DNA of 64,000 bases from CAKZLS01 sp963786305. GTDB taxonomy: Bacteria > Pseudomonadota > Alphaproteobacteria > Rhodospirillales > Defluviicoccaceae. The notes below the pieces were generated by a model. The model was given only the letters and a program-made list of their open reading frames with translations, was not told the DNA's origin and ran no database searches. Position numbers and translations under genes: made by a program. The stretch spans positions 248,001 through 312,000 of the forward strand of contig CAWAYL010000008.1 of assembly GCA_963786305.1 (NCBI GenBank). Reading direction: 5' to 3'. Positions 1 to 9,408 of the stretch are shown here, one piece after another; within the stretch, counting starts at the first letter, position 1, and each line of letters starts with the position of its first letter.

Positions 1-1333
<1,333 letters not shown>

Positions 1334-1523
1334 TCCAGAGTCAGGTGTGATACCATTTCACCACTCCGCTTCAGCGATTGGGCTGAGCTTTTAGCATACC
1401 GAAATCCGATTGGGTAGCCGGTTCCGGGCTCGCTAACGCGGTTCGGGCTTGCGTCACCGGCCGGCAGGCTTACAAATGACGGTATGGCATTCGTGTGACG
1501 GACTGGGTTGCCGGAGCGACCTC

Positions 1524-2609
1524 ATGACCACAGACCATCAAGGCGGCGTGGACAATGGGACGAATGGGGTCCAGCCCTGCCGCGCCGCCGCGCCCGAGAC
1601 CGAGGGGTGCGCGTCGTCGCCGCCGGTTTACGCCGCCGTGGATCTCGGGACCCACAACTGCCGGCTGTTGATCGCGGAAGGGGCCGGCGAATGGGGATTT
1701 CCGGGTGATCGGATCATTTTCGCGCGCCGTCCGTCTCGGCGAAGGGCTGGCCGCCAACGGCCGGCTGGCGGGGCCGGCCATCCACCGGTCCATCGAGGCG
1801 TTGCGTGTCTGCGCCGCGCGCATGCGCGACGCCGGCGTTCGACGCGCCCGCGCCATCGCCACCGAGGCCTGCCGCCGGGCCGAGAACGGACCCGACTTCC
1901 TGCGCCGGGTGAAGGCCGAAACGGGACTTTTCCTGGAATCCATCTCGTCGGAAGAGGAAGCGCGGCTGACCCTCGCGGGCTGTACCCGCTGCTGGATCAA
2001 TCGTATGAGCATGCGCTGTTGATCGACATCGGCGGCGGCAGCACCGAGGTTACCTGGATCGCGCAGGCGCCCGAGCGCGCGCCCGAGGTGATCGGTATCC
2101 TGTCGTTGCCCTACGGTGTCGTCAGTTTCGCCGAGCGCTACGGCGGCGATCGTGTCGATGCGGAAACGCTTCGACGCAGATGGTCGAGCATCGTCGACGA
2201 GGCCCTGGAGCCGTTCGACGCCCGCCATGGCATCGCCGACCAGGTGGCCCGGGCGGAGGTCCAGCTTTTGGGAACGTCGGGAACCGTCACCACGTTGGCG
2301 GCGGCGCATTTGGGTCTGCGATACTACACGCGTTCGCGGGTGGATGGCCTGGAAATCGCCTTCGACGACATGGACGTCGTCAGTACCCGGTTCGTCACCA
2401 GCGACTGGAACGCGCGCGCCCAGAACCGCTGCATCGGCCCCGACCGCGCCGATCTGGTGGTCGGCGGCTGCGCCATCCTCCAGGCGATCCGCCGGCGGTG
2501 GCCGGTGGGGTGCCTCAAGGTCGCCGACCGGGGCATTCGCGAGGGCCTGCTTCTCGCCATGGTGAGCGCCGACCGGGCGCTGGCGGTGAGACGCGGGGCG
2601 GCGCGGTGA
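1524..2609 (+). CDS. Ppx/GppA family phosphatase, two compensating frameshifts
   Basis: This is an exopolyphosphatase/guanosine pentaphosphatase family protein of the ASKHA fold, which removes terminal phosphate from polyphosphate or pppGpp. The N-terminal phosphate-1 motif VYAAVDLGTHNCRLLIA and the phosphate-2 motif LLIDIGGGSTEV are both present, followed by GTSGTVTTLAA. Between about 1692 and 1985 the coding sense continues in the +1 frame (SFSRAVRLGEGL through EEEARLTLAG). An extra G in a GGGG run near 1692 and a lost base near 1985 would restore one protein of about 361 residues, near normal family length. ATG 1524 is preferred over the upstream in-frame start at 1449 because it leaves less non-homologous N-terminus. 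It overlaps rlmE by GTGA. Ppx and GppA cannot be told apart by eye. Confidence 0.85.
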   Translation: MTTDHQGGVDNGTNGVQPCRAAAPETEGCASSPPVYAAVDLGTHNCRLLIAEGAGEWGFPGDRIIFARRPSRRRAGRQRPAGGAGHPPVHRGVACLRRAHARRRRSTRPRHRHRGLPPGRERTRLPAPGEGRNGTFPGIHLVGRGSAADPRGLYPLLDQSYEHALLIDIGGGSTEVTWIAQAPERAPEVIGILSLPYGVVSFAERYGGDRVDAETLRRRWSSIVDEALEPFDARHGIADQVARAEVQLLGTSGTVTTLAAAHLGLRYYTRSRVDGLEIAFDDMDVVSTRFVTSDWNARAQNRCIGPDRADLVVGGCAILQAIRRRWPVGCLKVADRGIREGLLLAMVSADRALAVRRGAAR

Positions 2610-3409
2610 GCAAGGGACCAAGGCGTCGCGGCGGCGGCCAGAAGGGCGGCGGCCAGACAGGTGGAATTCAAGCCGGCGGAAATCGAATGGGCGGCAAGGG
2701 AAGCGGGCTGACCGGCCGCAGCCTGACCACCCGGGTACGCACCGCCAAGCGGCGCAAGACGTCATCGACGCGATGGTTGCAGCGTCAGCTCAACGATCCC
2801 TACGTGGCCGAGGCGCGAAAGCAGGGCTACCGCTCGCGCGCCGCCTTCAAGCTCATCGAACTCGACGACGGCTTCCGGCTTCTCAAGCCGGGCGCGACGG
2901 TGGTGGATCTCGGCGCCACCCCCGGCGGCTGGACGCAGGTGGCGGCGAGCCGTGTCCGGGCCGGCGAAATGGGCGGCGGCGCCGTCATCGCCGTCGACAT
3001 GGTGGAGATGGAACCGGTTCCGGGCGCCGAGATGATCGTCATCGACTTCCGCGAAGACGACGCGCTGGCGCGCGTCGAGGACAAGTTGCGCGGTCCCGCG
3101 GATCTGGTGCTGAGCGACATGGCGCCGTCGTCGTCGGGACACACCGGCACCGATCACCTGCGGATCATCGCGTTGGCCGAATTGGCCCTGGAATTCGCGG
3201 CGGAGGTGCTTCGCCCGGGCGGGGCGTTCGTCTGCAAGGTGCTGCAGGGGGGAACCGAGCCGGGCCTGCTCAAGCAGATGAAACGGATGTTCGCCACCGT
3301 CAAACACGCCAAGCCGCCGTCGTCGCGCGCCGGGTCCGCCGAACTCTACGTCGTCGCCAAGGGCTTCCGGGGCCGTCCGCCTCCGGCCGACGAGAACCCG
3401 CGCGAATAG
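2606..3409 (+). CDS. rlmE: 23S rRNA (uridine-2'-O)-methyltransferase RlmE
   Basis: RlmE/RrmJ (FtsJ family) methylates the 2'-O of U2552 in the 23S rRNA A-loop using SAM, late in 50S assembly. After a basic, glycine-rich N-terminal tail of about 50 residues, the Rossmann core shows motif I VVDLGATPGGWTQVA. The catalytic K-D-K-E tetrad is visible as K in GYRSRAAFKL, D in LSDMAPSSSG, K in VCKVLQGG and E in SAELYVVAKGF. GTG 2606 is chosen because it overlaps the gppA stop as GTGA, indicating translational coupling. The length is 267 residues, with the long basic tail common in alphaproteobacteria. The gppA-rlmE pairing is common in this class. Confidence 0.95.
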   Translation: MSKGPRRRGGGQKGGGQTGGIQAGGNRMGGKGSGLTGRSLTTRVRTAKRRKTSSTRWLQRQLNDPYVAEARKQGYRSRAAFKLIELDDGFRLLKPGATVVDLGATPGGWTQVAASRVRAGEMGGGAVIAVDMVEMEPVPGAEMIVIDFREDDALARVEDKLRGPADLVLSDMAPSSSGHTGTDHLRIIALAELALEFAAEVLRPGGAFVCKVLQGGTEPGLLKQMKRMFATVKHAKPPSSRAGSAELYVVAKGFRGRPPPADENPRE

Positions 3410-3694
3410 GTTTTGATGCTCTGGTGCTGTTGCGTTTTTGGACCTGATTTAACGACCCGGAGAGCTGGGTTGTGAATGCCTCGAACAAACCAGTTGTGGC
3501 ACTTGCACAAGGACATTATGCCGGCGTCGCCGACCCCCCCGCGCCACATCACAGAGATGGTGGAGCGCTACCGCGAATCCGGCAGGTTCATTCGAATGGC
3601 ATGCCCTTTCGTCCGCGCCGTGGCGATCGAAGGCTGGTGAGCGGCCCCGTATCCGAACAGACGGCTTGCGGCGGGGCGTCGTTTGAGTCTGCGC

Positions 3695-4331
3695 TCAGCC
3701 GGGGAGTGGCGGGCTGAAGATCACGCGGACGAACTCGCGGTAGAGCAGGATCTGACGGGGCAGGCTGTCCGTGTCCTTGGTGACCTTGGATAGAACGATG
3801 CCGCCGTCGGCGACCGCCGAGAGCATGTCGGCGAGATCGTCGAGGTCGACCGCGAGGCGCGGCGGATACTGGGCGGCGATCGCATCGAGACGGCCGCGAA
3901 AGCGCCGGCGCCAACCGAGCACGGCGCGGGCGTTCATGTCGCGTATCTCGCGATCGAACAGTTGTTCGTGGTAGCAGATCGTCGCGACCATGCAGCCCGG
4001 ATGGCCGTTCGGCAGATCCGACAACGTCTCGGCCAGCATCTTGAGAGCGATGAGAAAGCTGTGCAGCGGATCCTCGCTGAGCGCGTCGGCGCGCGCGAGG
4101 ATGGTATCGAAAACTCTGTCGTCGTCCTCCACATAGCATTGCAAAAGGGCTTTCGCGAGTTCGGTCTTGTCGCGGAAATGATAGAAAAAACCGCTCTTCG
4201 AGATGCCGACCGCCGCAATCAATTCATCGATGGACGTGCCGCTGAACCCCTTGGCGAGCACGGCCGACTGCGCCGCTTCGATGATCTGGCGGCGCGTCGG
4301 CTGGGGATTTCTTCGTCTCTGTATCGACCAT
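3695..4331 (-). CDS. TetR/AcrR family transcriptional regulator, frameshift near N-terminus
   Basis: The N-terminal helix-turn-helix is clear: TRRQIIEAAQSAVLAKGFSG, then TSIDELIAAVGISKSGFFYH and FRDKTELAKALL, which is the TetR_N signature. The ligand-binding part (HPGCMVATICYHEQ...) is of the TetR_C type seen in many alphaproteobacterial repressors; the inducer is unknown. The best start, ATG 4331 (MVDTETKKSP), is one base out of frame with the rest. Removing one C from the CCCC run near 4308 joins them into 211 residues. It is transcribed divergently from the TPR gene, with a palindrome 25 bp before its start, so autoregulation and control of the neighbour are likely. Confidence 0.88.
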
Positions 4332-4355
4332 GTCGCGGTCCCGTGATCTGGCGCA

Positions 4356-4372
4356 GTGTACCACAGGTACAC
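4356..4372. promoter_or_regulatory. Candidate TetR operator, copy 1
   Basis: GTGTACC-ACA-GGTACAC is a perfect 7-bp inverted repeat with a 3-base centre. It sits 25 bp upstream of the TetR start codon. Size and placement fit a TetR-family operator; binding is inferred. Confidence 0.6.
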
Positions 4373-4468
4373 CCGAGAGGGGAGTGCGGCCGGCCTGGAA
4401 GCCGCCTGCAACGGGTGAGCTCCTATAATCGATTGAGACAACTGGGAAAATATTAAGTGCCCTCTCCG

Positions 4469-4483
4469 GTACCACGGGTCCAC
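4469..4483. promoter_or_regulatory. Candidate TetR operator, copy 2 (degenerate)
   Basis: GTACCACGGGTCCAC matches the first operator at 13 of 15 positions. It lies about 60 bp upstream of the TTC38-like gene. A TATAAT hexamer at 4424-4429 lies between the two copies. Confidence 0.45.
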
Positions 4484-4543
4484 TATCGGCCTGGGGGCGA
4501 TCAAGGCGTACCGTAGCTTCATACCAACACCGAGGAGGTTCAC

Positions 4544-5893
4544 ATGTTTACCGACCGTCAAGGCAACACGCTTTCCGGCGCCACCGGCGCCGCCGTCGCG
4601 GCTTATGACGAAGCCGTCGACGCCTTCAACATCTACCGCGGCGATCCCGTCGCATTGGTGGACTGCGCCATCGCGGCCGCGCCCGAATTCGCCATGGCTC
4701 ATATTCTCAAGGCCTATCTTTTTGCCGTCGCTACCGAACCGGAAGCGGCGGCGGAGGCCGTCATCATCGTCGAGACCGCGAAGGGGCTCGTCTTGAACGA
4801 ACGCGAGCGGTCGCACATTGCCGCTCTCGATGGTCTTGTGGCCAACGAGTGGACCGACGCGGCGGTCGCGCTCGATCATCACAACATGCGCTATCCGCAT
4901 GATCTCCTCGGCCTTCAGGTGGGACACCTGACGGATTTCTTTCGGGGAAATGCGCGGAACCTTCGCGACCGCATCGCCCGGGCGCTGCCGCAATGGTCGG
5001 AGGACCGGCCGGGATATTCGATCGTCCTCGGCCTGTACGCGTTCGGTCTCGAGGAGACGGCCGACTACGCCCGCGCCGAAGCCATCGGACGCGAGGCCGT
5101 CGAGCGACAGCCGCTGGACTGCTGGGCGCATCACGCCGTGGCCCACGTCATGGAAATGCAGGGCCGCGCGGCGGACGGCATTGACTGGATGAACACGCGC
5201 GAGCCCCACTGGGCGGCCGACGAAAATTTCTTCAAGGTGCACAACTGGTGGCACAAGGCGCTCTTTCACCTGGATCTGGGGGAGAGCGACGAAGCGCTGA
5301 GCCTGTACGACGGCAAGGTCCGCGACGGCGAGAGCATCGTCGCGGTCGACCTCGTGGACGCCTCCGCCCTGTTGTGGCGGCTGCACCTCGCCGGCGTCGA
5401 TGTCGGCGACCGCTGGGCCGAGGTGGCCGCGTGCTGGGATCCGCACGCCGACGGCCGGCTCTACCCGTTCAACGATTGGCACGCCGCCATGGCCTACCTG
5501 GGAGCGGAACGCCACGGTGACGTCGAGCGGTTGATCGACGCCTATCGCCAGGACCCGCCGGCCGCCGACGAGACGGCGCGCTGGGCCCGCCAGACGGGTC
5601 TTCCGCTGATCGAGGGGTTCGCGGCGTTCTGGCGGGGCGACCATGCCGCCGCCGTCGAACGTCTCCACCGGGCCCGCTTCATCGCCAACAGTTTCGGCGG
5701 CAGTCACGCCCAGCGCGACATCATCGACTGGACGCTCACCGAGGCGGCGCTGCGGGGCGGCATGGCGGAGGTGGCGGAAGCACTGGCGAATGAACGCTTG
5801 GCGCTGAAACCGTTGAGCGCGATCAACAAAGCCTTTCTTCGCCGCGCGACCGCAACGGGATCGCACTCCACCAGGGCGTTTCAGGCGGCATAG
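4544..5893 (+). CDS. TTC38-like tetratricopeptide repeat protein
   Basis: This 449-residue soluble protein has no signal peptide. It is related to the tetratricopeptide repeat protein 38 family found in bacteria and animals. Family hallmarks include the N-terminal YDEAVDAFNIYRGDP, the ERERSHIAAL segment, and the central WAHHAVAHVMEMQGR followed by HNWWHKALFHLD. Helical TPR-like pairs run throughout. The molecular role of the family is unknown. A strong Shine-Dalgarno GAGGAGG precedes ATG 4544. It is divergent from the TetR gene and flanked by two operator-like sites, suggesting that it is the regulator's main target. Confidence 0.85.
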   Translation: MFTDRQGNTLSGATGAAVAAYDEAVDAFNIYRGDPVALVDCAIAAAPEFAMAHILKAYLFAVATEPEAAAEAVIIVETAKGLVLNERERSHIAALDGLVANEWTDAAVALDHHNMRYPHDLLGLQVGHLTDFFRGNARNLRDRIARALPQWSEDRPGYSIVLGLYAFGLEETADYARAEAIGREAVERQPLDCWAHHAVAHVMEMQGRAADGIDWMNTREPHWAADENFFKVHNWWHKALFHLDLGESDEALSLYDGKVRDGESIVAVDLVDASALLWRLHLAGVDVGDRWAEVAACWDPHADGRLYPFNDWHAAMAYLGAERHGDVERLIDAYRQDPPAADETARWARQTGLPLIEGFAAFWRGDHAAAVERLHRARFIANSFGGSHAQRDIIDWTLTEAALRGGMAEVAEALANERLALKPLSAINKAFLRRATATGSHSTRAFQAA

Positions 5894-5924
5894 ACCAGAC
5901 CCGCCCGCCGTGTCACCCGGGCCG

Positions 5925-5946
5925 GGAGGGGGTCACGACCCCCTCC
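5925..5946 (+). terminator. GC-rich hairpin after the TTC38-like gene
   Basis: GGAGGGGGTC-AC-GACCCCCTCC is a near-perfect 10-bp dyad 32 bp after the stop codon. No T-run follows, so it may act as a Rho-assisted or mRNA-stabilising hairpin rather than an intrinsic terminator. Confidence 0.45.
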
Positions 5947-6031
5947 GCTCTGGCGTCGCCGCTTTCTCCCGATCCGCGCGATCCTCATAAAATTTTAAGA
6001 AGATCCGGCGACACTCTCCGGCGCTTGCAGA

Positions 6032-6424
6032 ATGCAACAACGGAAAGAGCGCCCAGTGCCGGATACCCCAAAAGTTCGAGAAACAGCCGACAATCCAAGC
6101 ACCGGCAATCCAAGCAAGGATACCGTTGCCGTCGCGTTGGCCTACAAGCCCGAAAGCGATGGCGCGCCGAAGGTCCTGGCCACCGGCCGGGGCGCCATCG
6201 CCGAGCAGATCCTGGAAGTGGCCCGGGCGCGGAACATTCACGTCCGCGAGGACGCCGACCTGGTGCAGTTGCTCCGGTTCATGGACGTCGGCAGTGAAAT
6301 TCCGGTGGCGGCGTTCGCCGCCGTCGCCGAGATCCTTGTCTACCTCTACCGCACCAACGGCGGTTCACCCCATTCATCCCACGAGACCAACGCATTGACG
6401 GCGGAGCCCCCGGTATGTCCCTGA
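6032..6424 (+). CDS. FlhB C-terminal domain paralogue (FlhX-type, EscU/YscU switch family)
   Basis: This 130-residue soluble protein corresponds to the cytoplasmic export-switch domain of FlhB without its membrane part. The core runs from TVAVALAYKPES through APKVLATGRGAIAEQILEVA to the C-terminal AAVAEILVYLYRTN. FlhB normally autocleaves at NPTH; here the matching position reads NPSKD, so the Thr-His pair is absent and autocleavage is not expected. Such stand-alone FlhB-C proteins (FlhX) are known in several bacteria and can partly substitute for the FlhB C domain. It heads a flagellar export operon with the next ORF, fliO and fliP. Confidence 0.82.
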   Translation: MQQRKERPVPDTPKVRETADNPSTGNPSKDTVAVALAYKPESDGAPKVLATGRGAIAEQILEVARARNIHVREDADLVQLLRFMDVGSEIPVAAFAAVAEILVYLYRTNGGSPHSSHETNALTAEPPVCP

Positions 6425-6750
6425 CCGACTTCGATCATCGCAAATCAATCGAGTCGACCCTTGCCAAGGCGGCTGACTTCATCCGTGCCGCCCGACGCGA
6501 TCTTGGGCAGAACCGCTCCGTCGACCTCACCGGCCTCGAAGAGCGGGTCCGTGCGCTTTATGACGCCGCCCAGGCGGCGAAGGACAAAGCTCCAGACAAA
6601 ATAAATAGAAAAATCAATGCGTTGCAAGCCGATCTTCATGCCCTCAGCGAAGATTTGACGAACTGGTACGAGGCCAACAAGCGCGACCAGGACGCCGCCC
6701 AGCGGCACTCGGCGGTCAGCGCCTACGGAAAGGCGTCCGACGACAGCTGA
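6415..6750 (+). CDS. Hypothetical coiled-coil protein in flagellar operon
   Basis: This 111-residue protein is not recognised. It is charged and mostly helical, with heptad-like stretches such as SIESTLAKAADFIRAARRDL and KINALQADLHALSEDL. It has no signal peptide or membrane segment. ATG 6415 overlaps the flhX-like stop by 10 bases, so the two are probably translationally coupled, and fliO follows 41 bp later. Context suggests a small flagellar chaperone or FliO/FlhX-associated factor, but this is inference from position and helical character only. Confidence 0.7.
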   Translation: MSLTDFDHRKSIESTLAKAADFIRAARRDLGQNRSVDLTGLEERVRALYDAAQAAKDKAPDKINRKINALQADLHALSEDLTNWYEANKRDQDAAQRHSAVSAYGKASDDS

Positions 6751-6791
6751 AACGGGGCGCTTCGCTCCACGGAGTTTGGAATCGAAAAATT

Positions 6792-7217
6792 ATGGAATTT
6801 GGCACCACCACGATGCAGTTCATCCTGGCGCTGGTTTTCGTTCTCGCGCTGATCGGTGTGCTGGCGGCGGTCGCGCGCCGCATGGGTCTCGGATACGGCC
6901 CGGCGGCGAAAGGGGGGCGCCGGCGGTTGGCGGTTTCCGAGGTCATCGCGCTCGACGGCAAGCGCAAGCTCGTTCTGGTGCGCCGCGACAGCACCGAACA
7001 TCTGGTCATTCTCGGCCCCAATTCGGAAACGCTGATCGAAAGTGCCATCGCCGAGCCGGGCGCGAGCTTCGCCACCGCGGTGTCGGTGGCGGCCACCGAG
7101 CCCGAAGTCGATCCTGCCTCCATACCGGCGCCGAAGCCTAAGCTGAAGACGAGACGAACGTCGCCACCAAAAAAAGCCGAGTCCGAGATCCCCGTTGCCG
7201 AGGAGGCGCGACAGTGA
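6792..7217 (+). CDS. fliO: Flagellar biosynthetic protein FliO
   Basis: FliO is a small membrane protein that assists assembly of the FliP-FliQ-FliR export gate. There is one N-terminal transmembrane helix (MQFILALVFVLALIGVLAAV) and then the FliO motif pattern RLAVSEVIALDGKRKLVLVR. A proline/lysine-rich cytoplasmic tail completes the 141 residues. It overlaps fliP by GTGA. FliO is poorly conserved, so the call leans on the motif plus the fliP neighbour. Confidence 0.85.
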   Translation: MEFGTTTMQFILALVFVLALIGVLAAVARRMGLGYGPAAKGGRRRLAVSEVIALDGKRKLVLVRRDSTEHLVILGPNSETLIESAIAEPGASFATAVSVAATEPEVDPASIPAPKPKLKTRRTSPPKKAESEIPVAEEARQ

Positions 7218-7954
7218 ACCGCCGCCTCCTGCTGATTGCCTTGATCGCGGCGCTTGCGCTCATGGCCGAGCCGGCGCTGGCGCAAACCTTCTCGCTGGAC
7301 CTCGGCGACAGCGAAGGCGGTGATTTCACCGGCCGCATCGTCCAGCTTCTGGTGCTGATGACGGTGCTCAGTCTGGCGCCGTCGATCCTGGTGATGGTGA
7401 CCTCGTTTACCCGCATCGTCGTGGTGCTGTCGTTCCTGCGCACCGCGCTTGGCGTGCAGCAGACGCCGCCCAACCAGGTGCTGGTCAGTCTCGCGTTGTT
7501 TCTCACGCTGTTCGTGATGATGCCGACGCTCGAACGGTCGTACGACGAAGGCATCAAGCCGCTGATGGACGGTCAGATCGATGAGATGCAGGCATTCGAG
7601 CGCGCCGTCCGGCCGGTGCGCGACTTCATGCTCGGCCATGTGCGCGATCAGGACCTGGTGCTGTTCGAGGACATGGCGGAGTTGTCCCCCGAGCAGGTGC
7701 GTGAAGACATGCCGCTCAGGGTACTGATCCCCGCGTTCATCGTCAGCGAACTCCGCCGGGCGTTCGAGATCGGTTTTCTGATTTTCGTACCGTTCCTGAT
7801 CATCGACATGGTGGTGGCGTCGGTGCTGATGTCCATGGGCATGCTGATGCTGCCGCCGATCATGATCGCGCTGCCGTTCAAGATCATCTTTTTCGTGCTG
7901 GTTGACGGCTGGTATCTGGTAGTGGGAAGCTTGGTCCGAAGTTTCGGCGGTTAG
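7214..7954 (+). CDS. fliP: Flagellar type III secretion gate protein FliP
   Basis: FliP forms the export gate of the flagellar type III secretion apparatus. The protein has a cleavable signal peptide (ending near AEPALAQ) and the family signature VLMTVLSLAPSILVMVTSFT followed by RIVVVLSFLRTALGVQQTPP. C-terminal helices include FKIIFFVLVDGWYLVVGSLV. Its 246 residues match the family. The GTG start overlaps the fliO stop. fliQ and fliR do not follow; instead speE converges 16 bp downstream. Confidence 0.97.
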   Translation: MNRRLLLIALIAALALMAEPALAQTFSLDLGDSEGGDFTGRIVQLLVLMTVLSLAPSILVMVTSFTRIVVVLSFLRTALGVQQTPPNQVLVSLALFLTLFVMMPTLERSYDEGIKPLMDGQIDEMQAFERAVRPVRDFMLGHVRDQDLVLFEDMAELSPEQVREDMPLRVLIPAFIVSELRRAFEIGFLIFVPFLIIDMVVASVLMSMGMLMLPPIMIALPFKIIFFVLVDGWYLVVGSLVRSFGG

Positions 7955-7970
7955 GTACGGGGCCGTTCAA

Positions 7971-8828
7971 TCATCCCATAAGCCGCGAGATATACGGCGG
8001 CAAGGCGAAGGCGGCCGTGTGCACCTCCGGGGTGTAATACCGGGTGCGCAGGCTGGCGGCGGCGAACCGCTCGGCGATGTCGATTTCCGGTTGGCCGCGC
8101 AGCCGCGGATCATCGCTGGCCCAGCCAAGGGTCATGAAACCGCCGGTGTAGGTGGGCACGGCAATCACGAAAAAACCGACGTCGGCGAAATGCGGCGTGA
8201 GGCGGTTATAGCCATCGGTGACCTCGCCGCCCTGCAGGTACGGAACGCCGCTTTGGGTAATTAGAACGGCGCCGGGATTCATGATTTGCTTGCAATCGGC
8301 ATAGAAGGCGTCCGTGAACAGTACCTCGCCCGGGCCCACCGGGTCCGTCGAGTTGACAATGATCACGTCGAAGGCTTCGTCGGTTTCGGCCGCGAACTGG
8401 ATGCCGTCGGCGATCAGCAATTCCGCGCGGGGATCGTCGAATGCGCCGGCGCTGATGTTCGGCATGTGAGCCTTGCAGGCTTCGACGACGCCGCCGTCGA
8501 TCTCCACCACGACCGTTCTGATCACCGGGTGGCAAAGGACTTCCCGCAGCACGCCGCCGTCGCCGCCGCCGACGATCAGCACTCGTTTGGCTTCGCCGTG
8601 CGCCAGCATCGGCACGTGTGCTATCATTTCATGATAGATGAATTCGTCGCCGTCGGTGGTCTGGATCACGCCGTCGAGCGCCAGCACCTTGCCGAAGGCC
8701 GGGGTCTCGAAGATGATCAGATCCTGGAACTCGGTTTTTTGCCGGTGGAGGACCGTGGTCATCCTGAAGCGCTGGGCATATCCCACGTCGACGGTCTGGG
8801 AATGCAGGGTTTCCTCGAACCAGGTCAC
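7971..8828 (-). CDS. speE: Polyamine aminopropyltransferase (spermidine synthase)
   Basis: SpeE transfers an aminopropyl group from decarboxylated SAM to putrescine, giving spermidine. The 285 residues contain the signatures YHEMIAHVPMLAHGEAKRVL, VLIVGGGDGGVLREVLCHPV (SAM-binding loop), VVEIDGGVVEACK and the substrate motif VIIVNSTDPVGPGEVLFTDA. GTG 8828 overlaps the speD stop as GTGA, so the two subunits of the pathway are translated together. Confidence 0.96.
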   Translation of the reverse strand: MTWFEETLHSQTVDVGYAQRFRMTTVLHRQKTEFQDLIIFETPAFGKVLALDGVIQTTDGDEFIYHEMIAHVPMLAHGEAKRVLIVGGGDGGVLREVLCHPVIRTVVVEIDGGVVEACKAHMPNISAGAFDDPRAELLIADGIQFAAETDEAFDVIIVNSTDPVGPGEVLFTDAFYADCKQIMNPGAVLITQSGVPYLQGGEVTDGYNRLTPHFADVGFFVIAVPTYTGGFMTLGWASDDPRLRGQPEIDIAERFAAASLRTRYYTPEVHTAAFALPPYISRLMG

Positions 8829-9262
8829 TCGGTAATTCCGCGCCTTTGCTCTGATACCGCGAACCGGGTGGGCTGGAAACCGGCCTCCACGACGGCAACC
8901 GCCTTGCGTGGGTCGCAGGCGCCGCACATGAAGACGTCGATGGCGGCGAAATCCCGTTCCGGCCACGTATGAATGCTGATGTGCGATTCGGCGAGGACGA
9001 GCACTCCTGAAACGCCGCCACCTTCGCCAAATTGATGAAAATGCCCGTGCAAGATGGTGGCGCCGGAGGCATCGGCCGACCGGTGCAGGATGGTCTCGAT
9101 CATCGCCGGGTCGGTCAAGTTCCGCGCGCCCCACAGATCCAGCAGAAGGTGTCCGCCGGCGTAGCGGATCCCGTCGCGTTCGATGAAATAGTCGGGCCCG
9201 ACGCTGAAATCTTCCGCCGAGCGCACATTCTGCAACGCCGCAGCGTGATCGTCCTTGGGCAT
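8825..9262 (-). CDS. speD: S-adenosylmethionine decarboxylase proenzyme
   Basis: SpeD decarboxylates SAM to supply the aminopropyl donor for SpeE. It is a prokaryotic class 1B pyruvoyl enzyme that self-cleaves before the serine in VLAESHISIHTWPE, converting that Ser to pyruvoyl. Downstream, DVFMCGACDPRKA is the conserved Cys-containing segment. ATG 9262 has GGAGGA six bases upstream and is preferred over the GTG two codons earlier. It forms a two-gene spermidine operon with speE, inserted between flagellar blocks. Confidence 0.95.
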   Translation of the reverse strand: MPKDDHAAALQNVRSAEDFSVGPDYFIERDGIRYAGGHLLLDLWGARNLTDPAMIETILHRSADASGATILHGHFHQFGEGGGVSGVLVLAESHISIHTWPERDFAAIDVFMCGACDPRKAVAVVEAGFQPTRFAVSEQRRGITE

Positions 9263-9408
9263 TCGCACTCCTCCGTCCCTCGGATGAACCCCGGGAAAAG
9301 AAGCGGGTTATTAGGGGATGATGCGGACTGATTGCAAGATCAAAACGAGACGGCGGCCAAAATAAATTGACAGTTTTGTGACGGTCCCGGTGGTGGCGCC
9401 GACGCCGC

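Noticed and set aside
3472..3717. 81-residue ORF after rlmE on the plus strand
   Set aside because: No family features, no ribosome site and Pro/Arg-rich composition typical of chance ORFs in GC-rich DNA; it also overlaps the end of the tetR gene.
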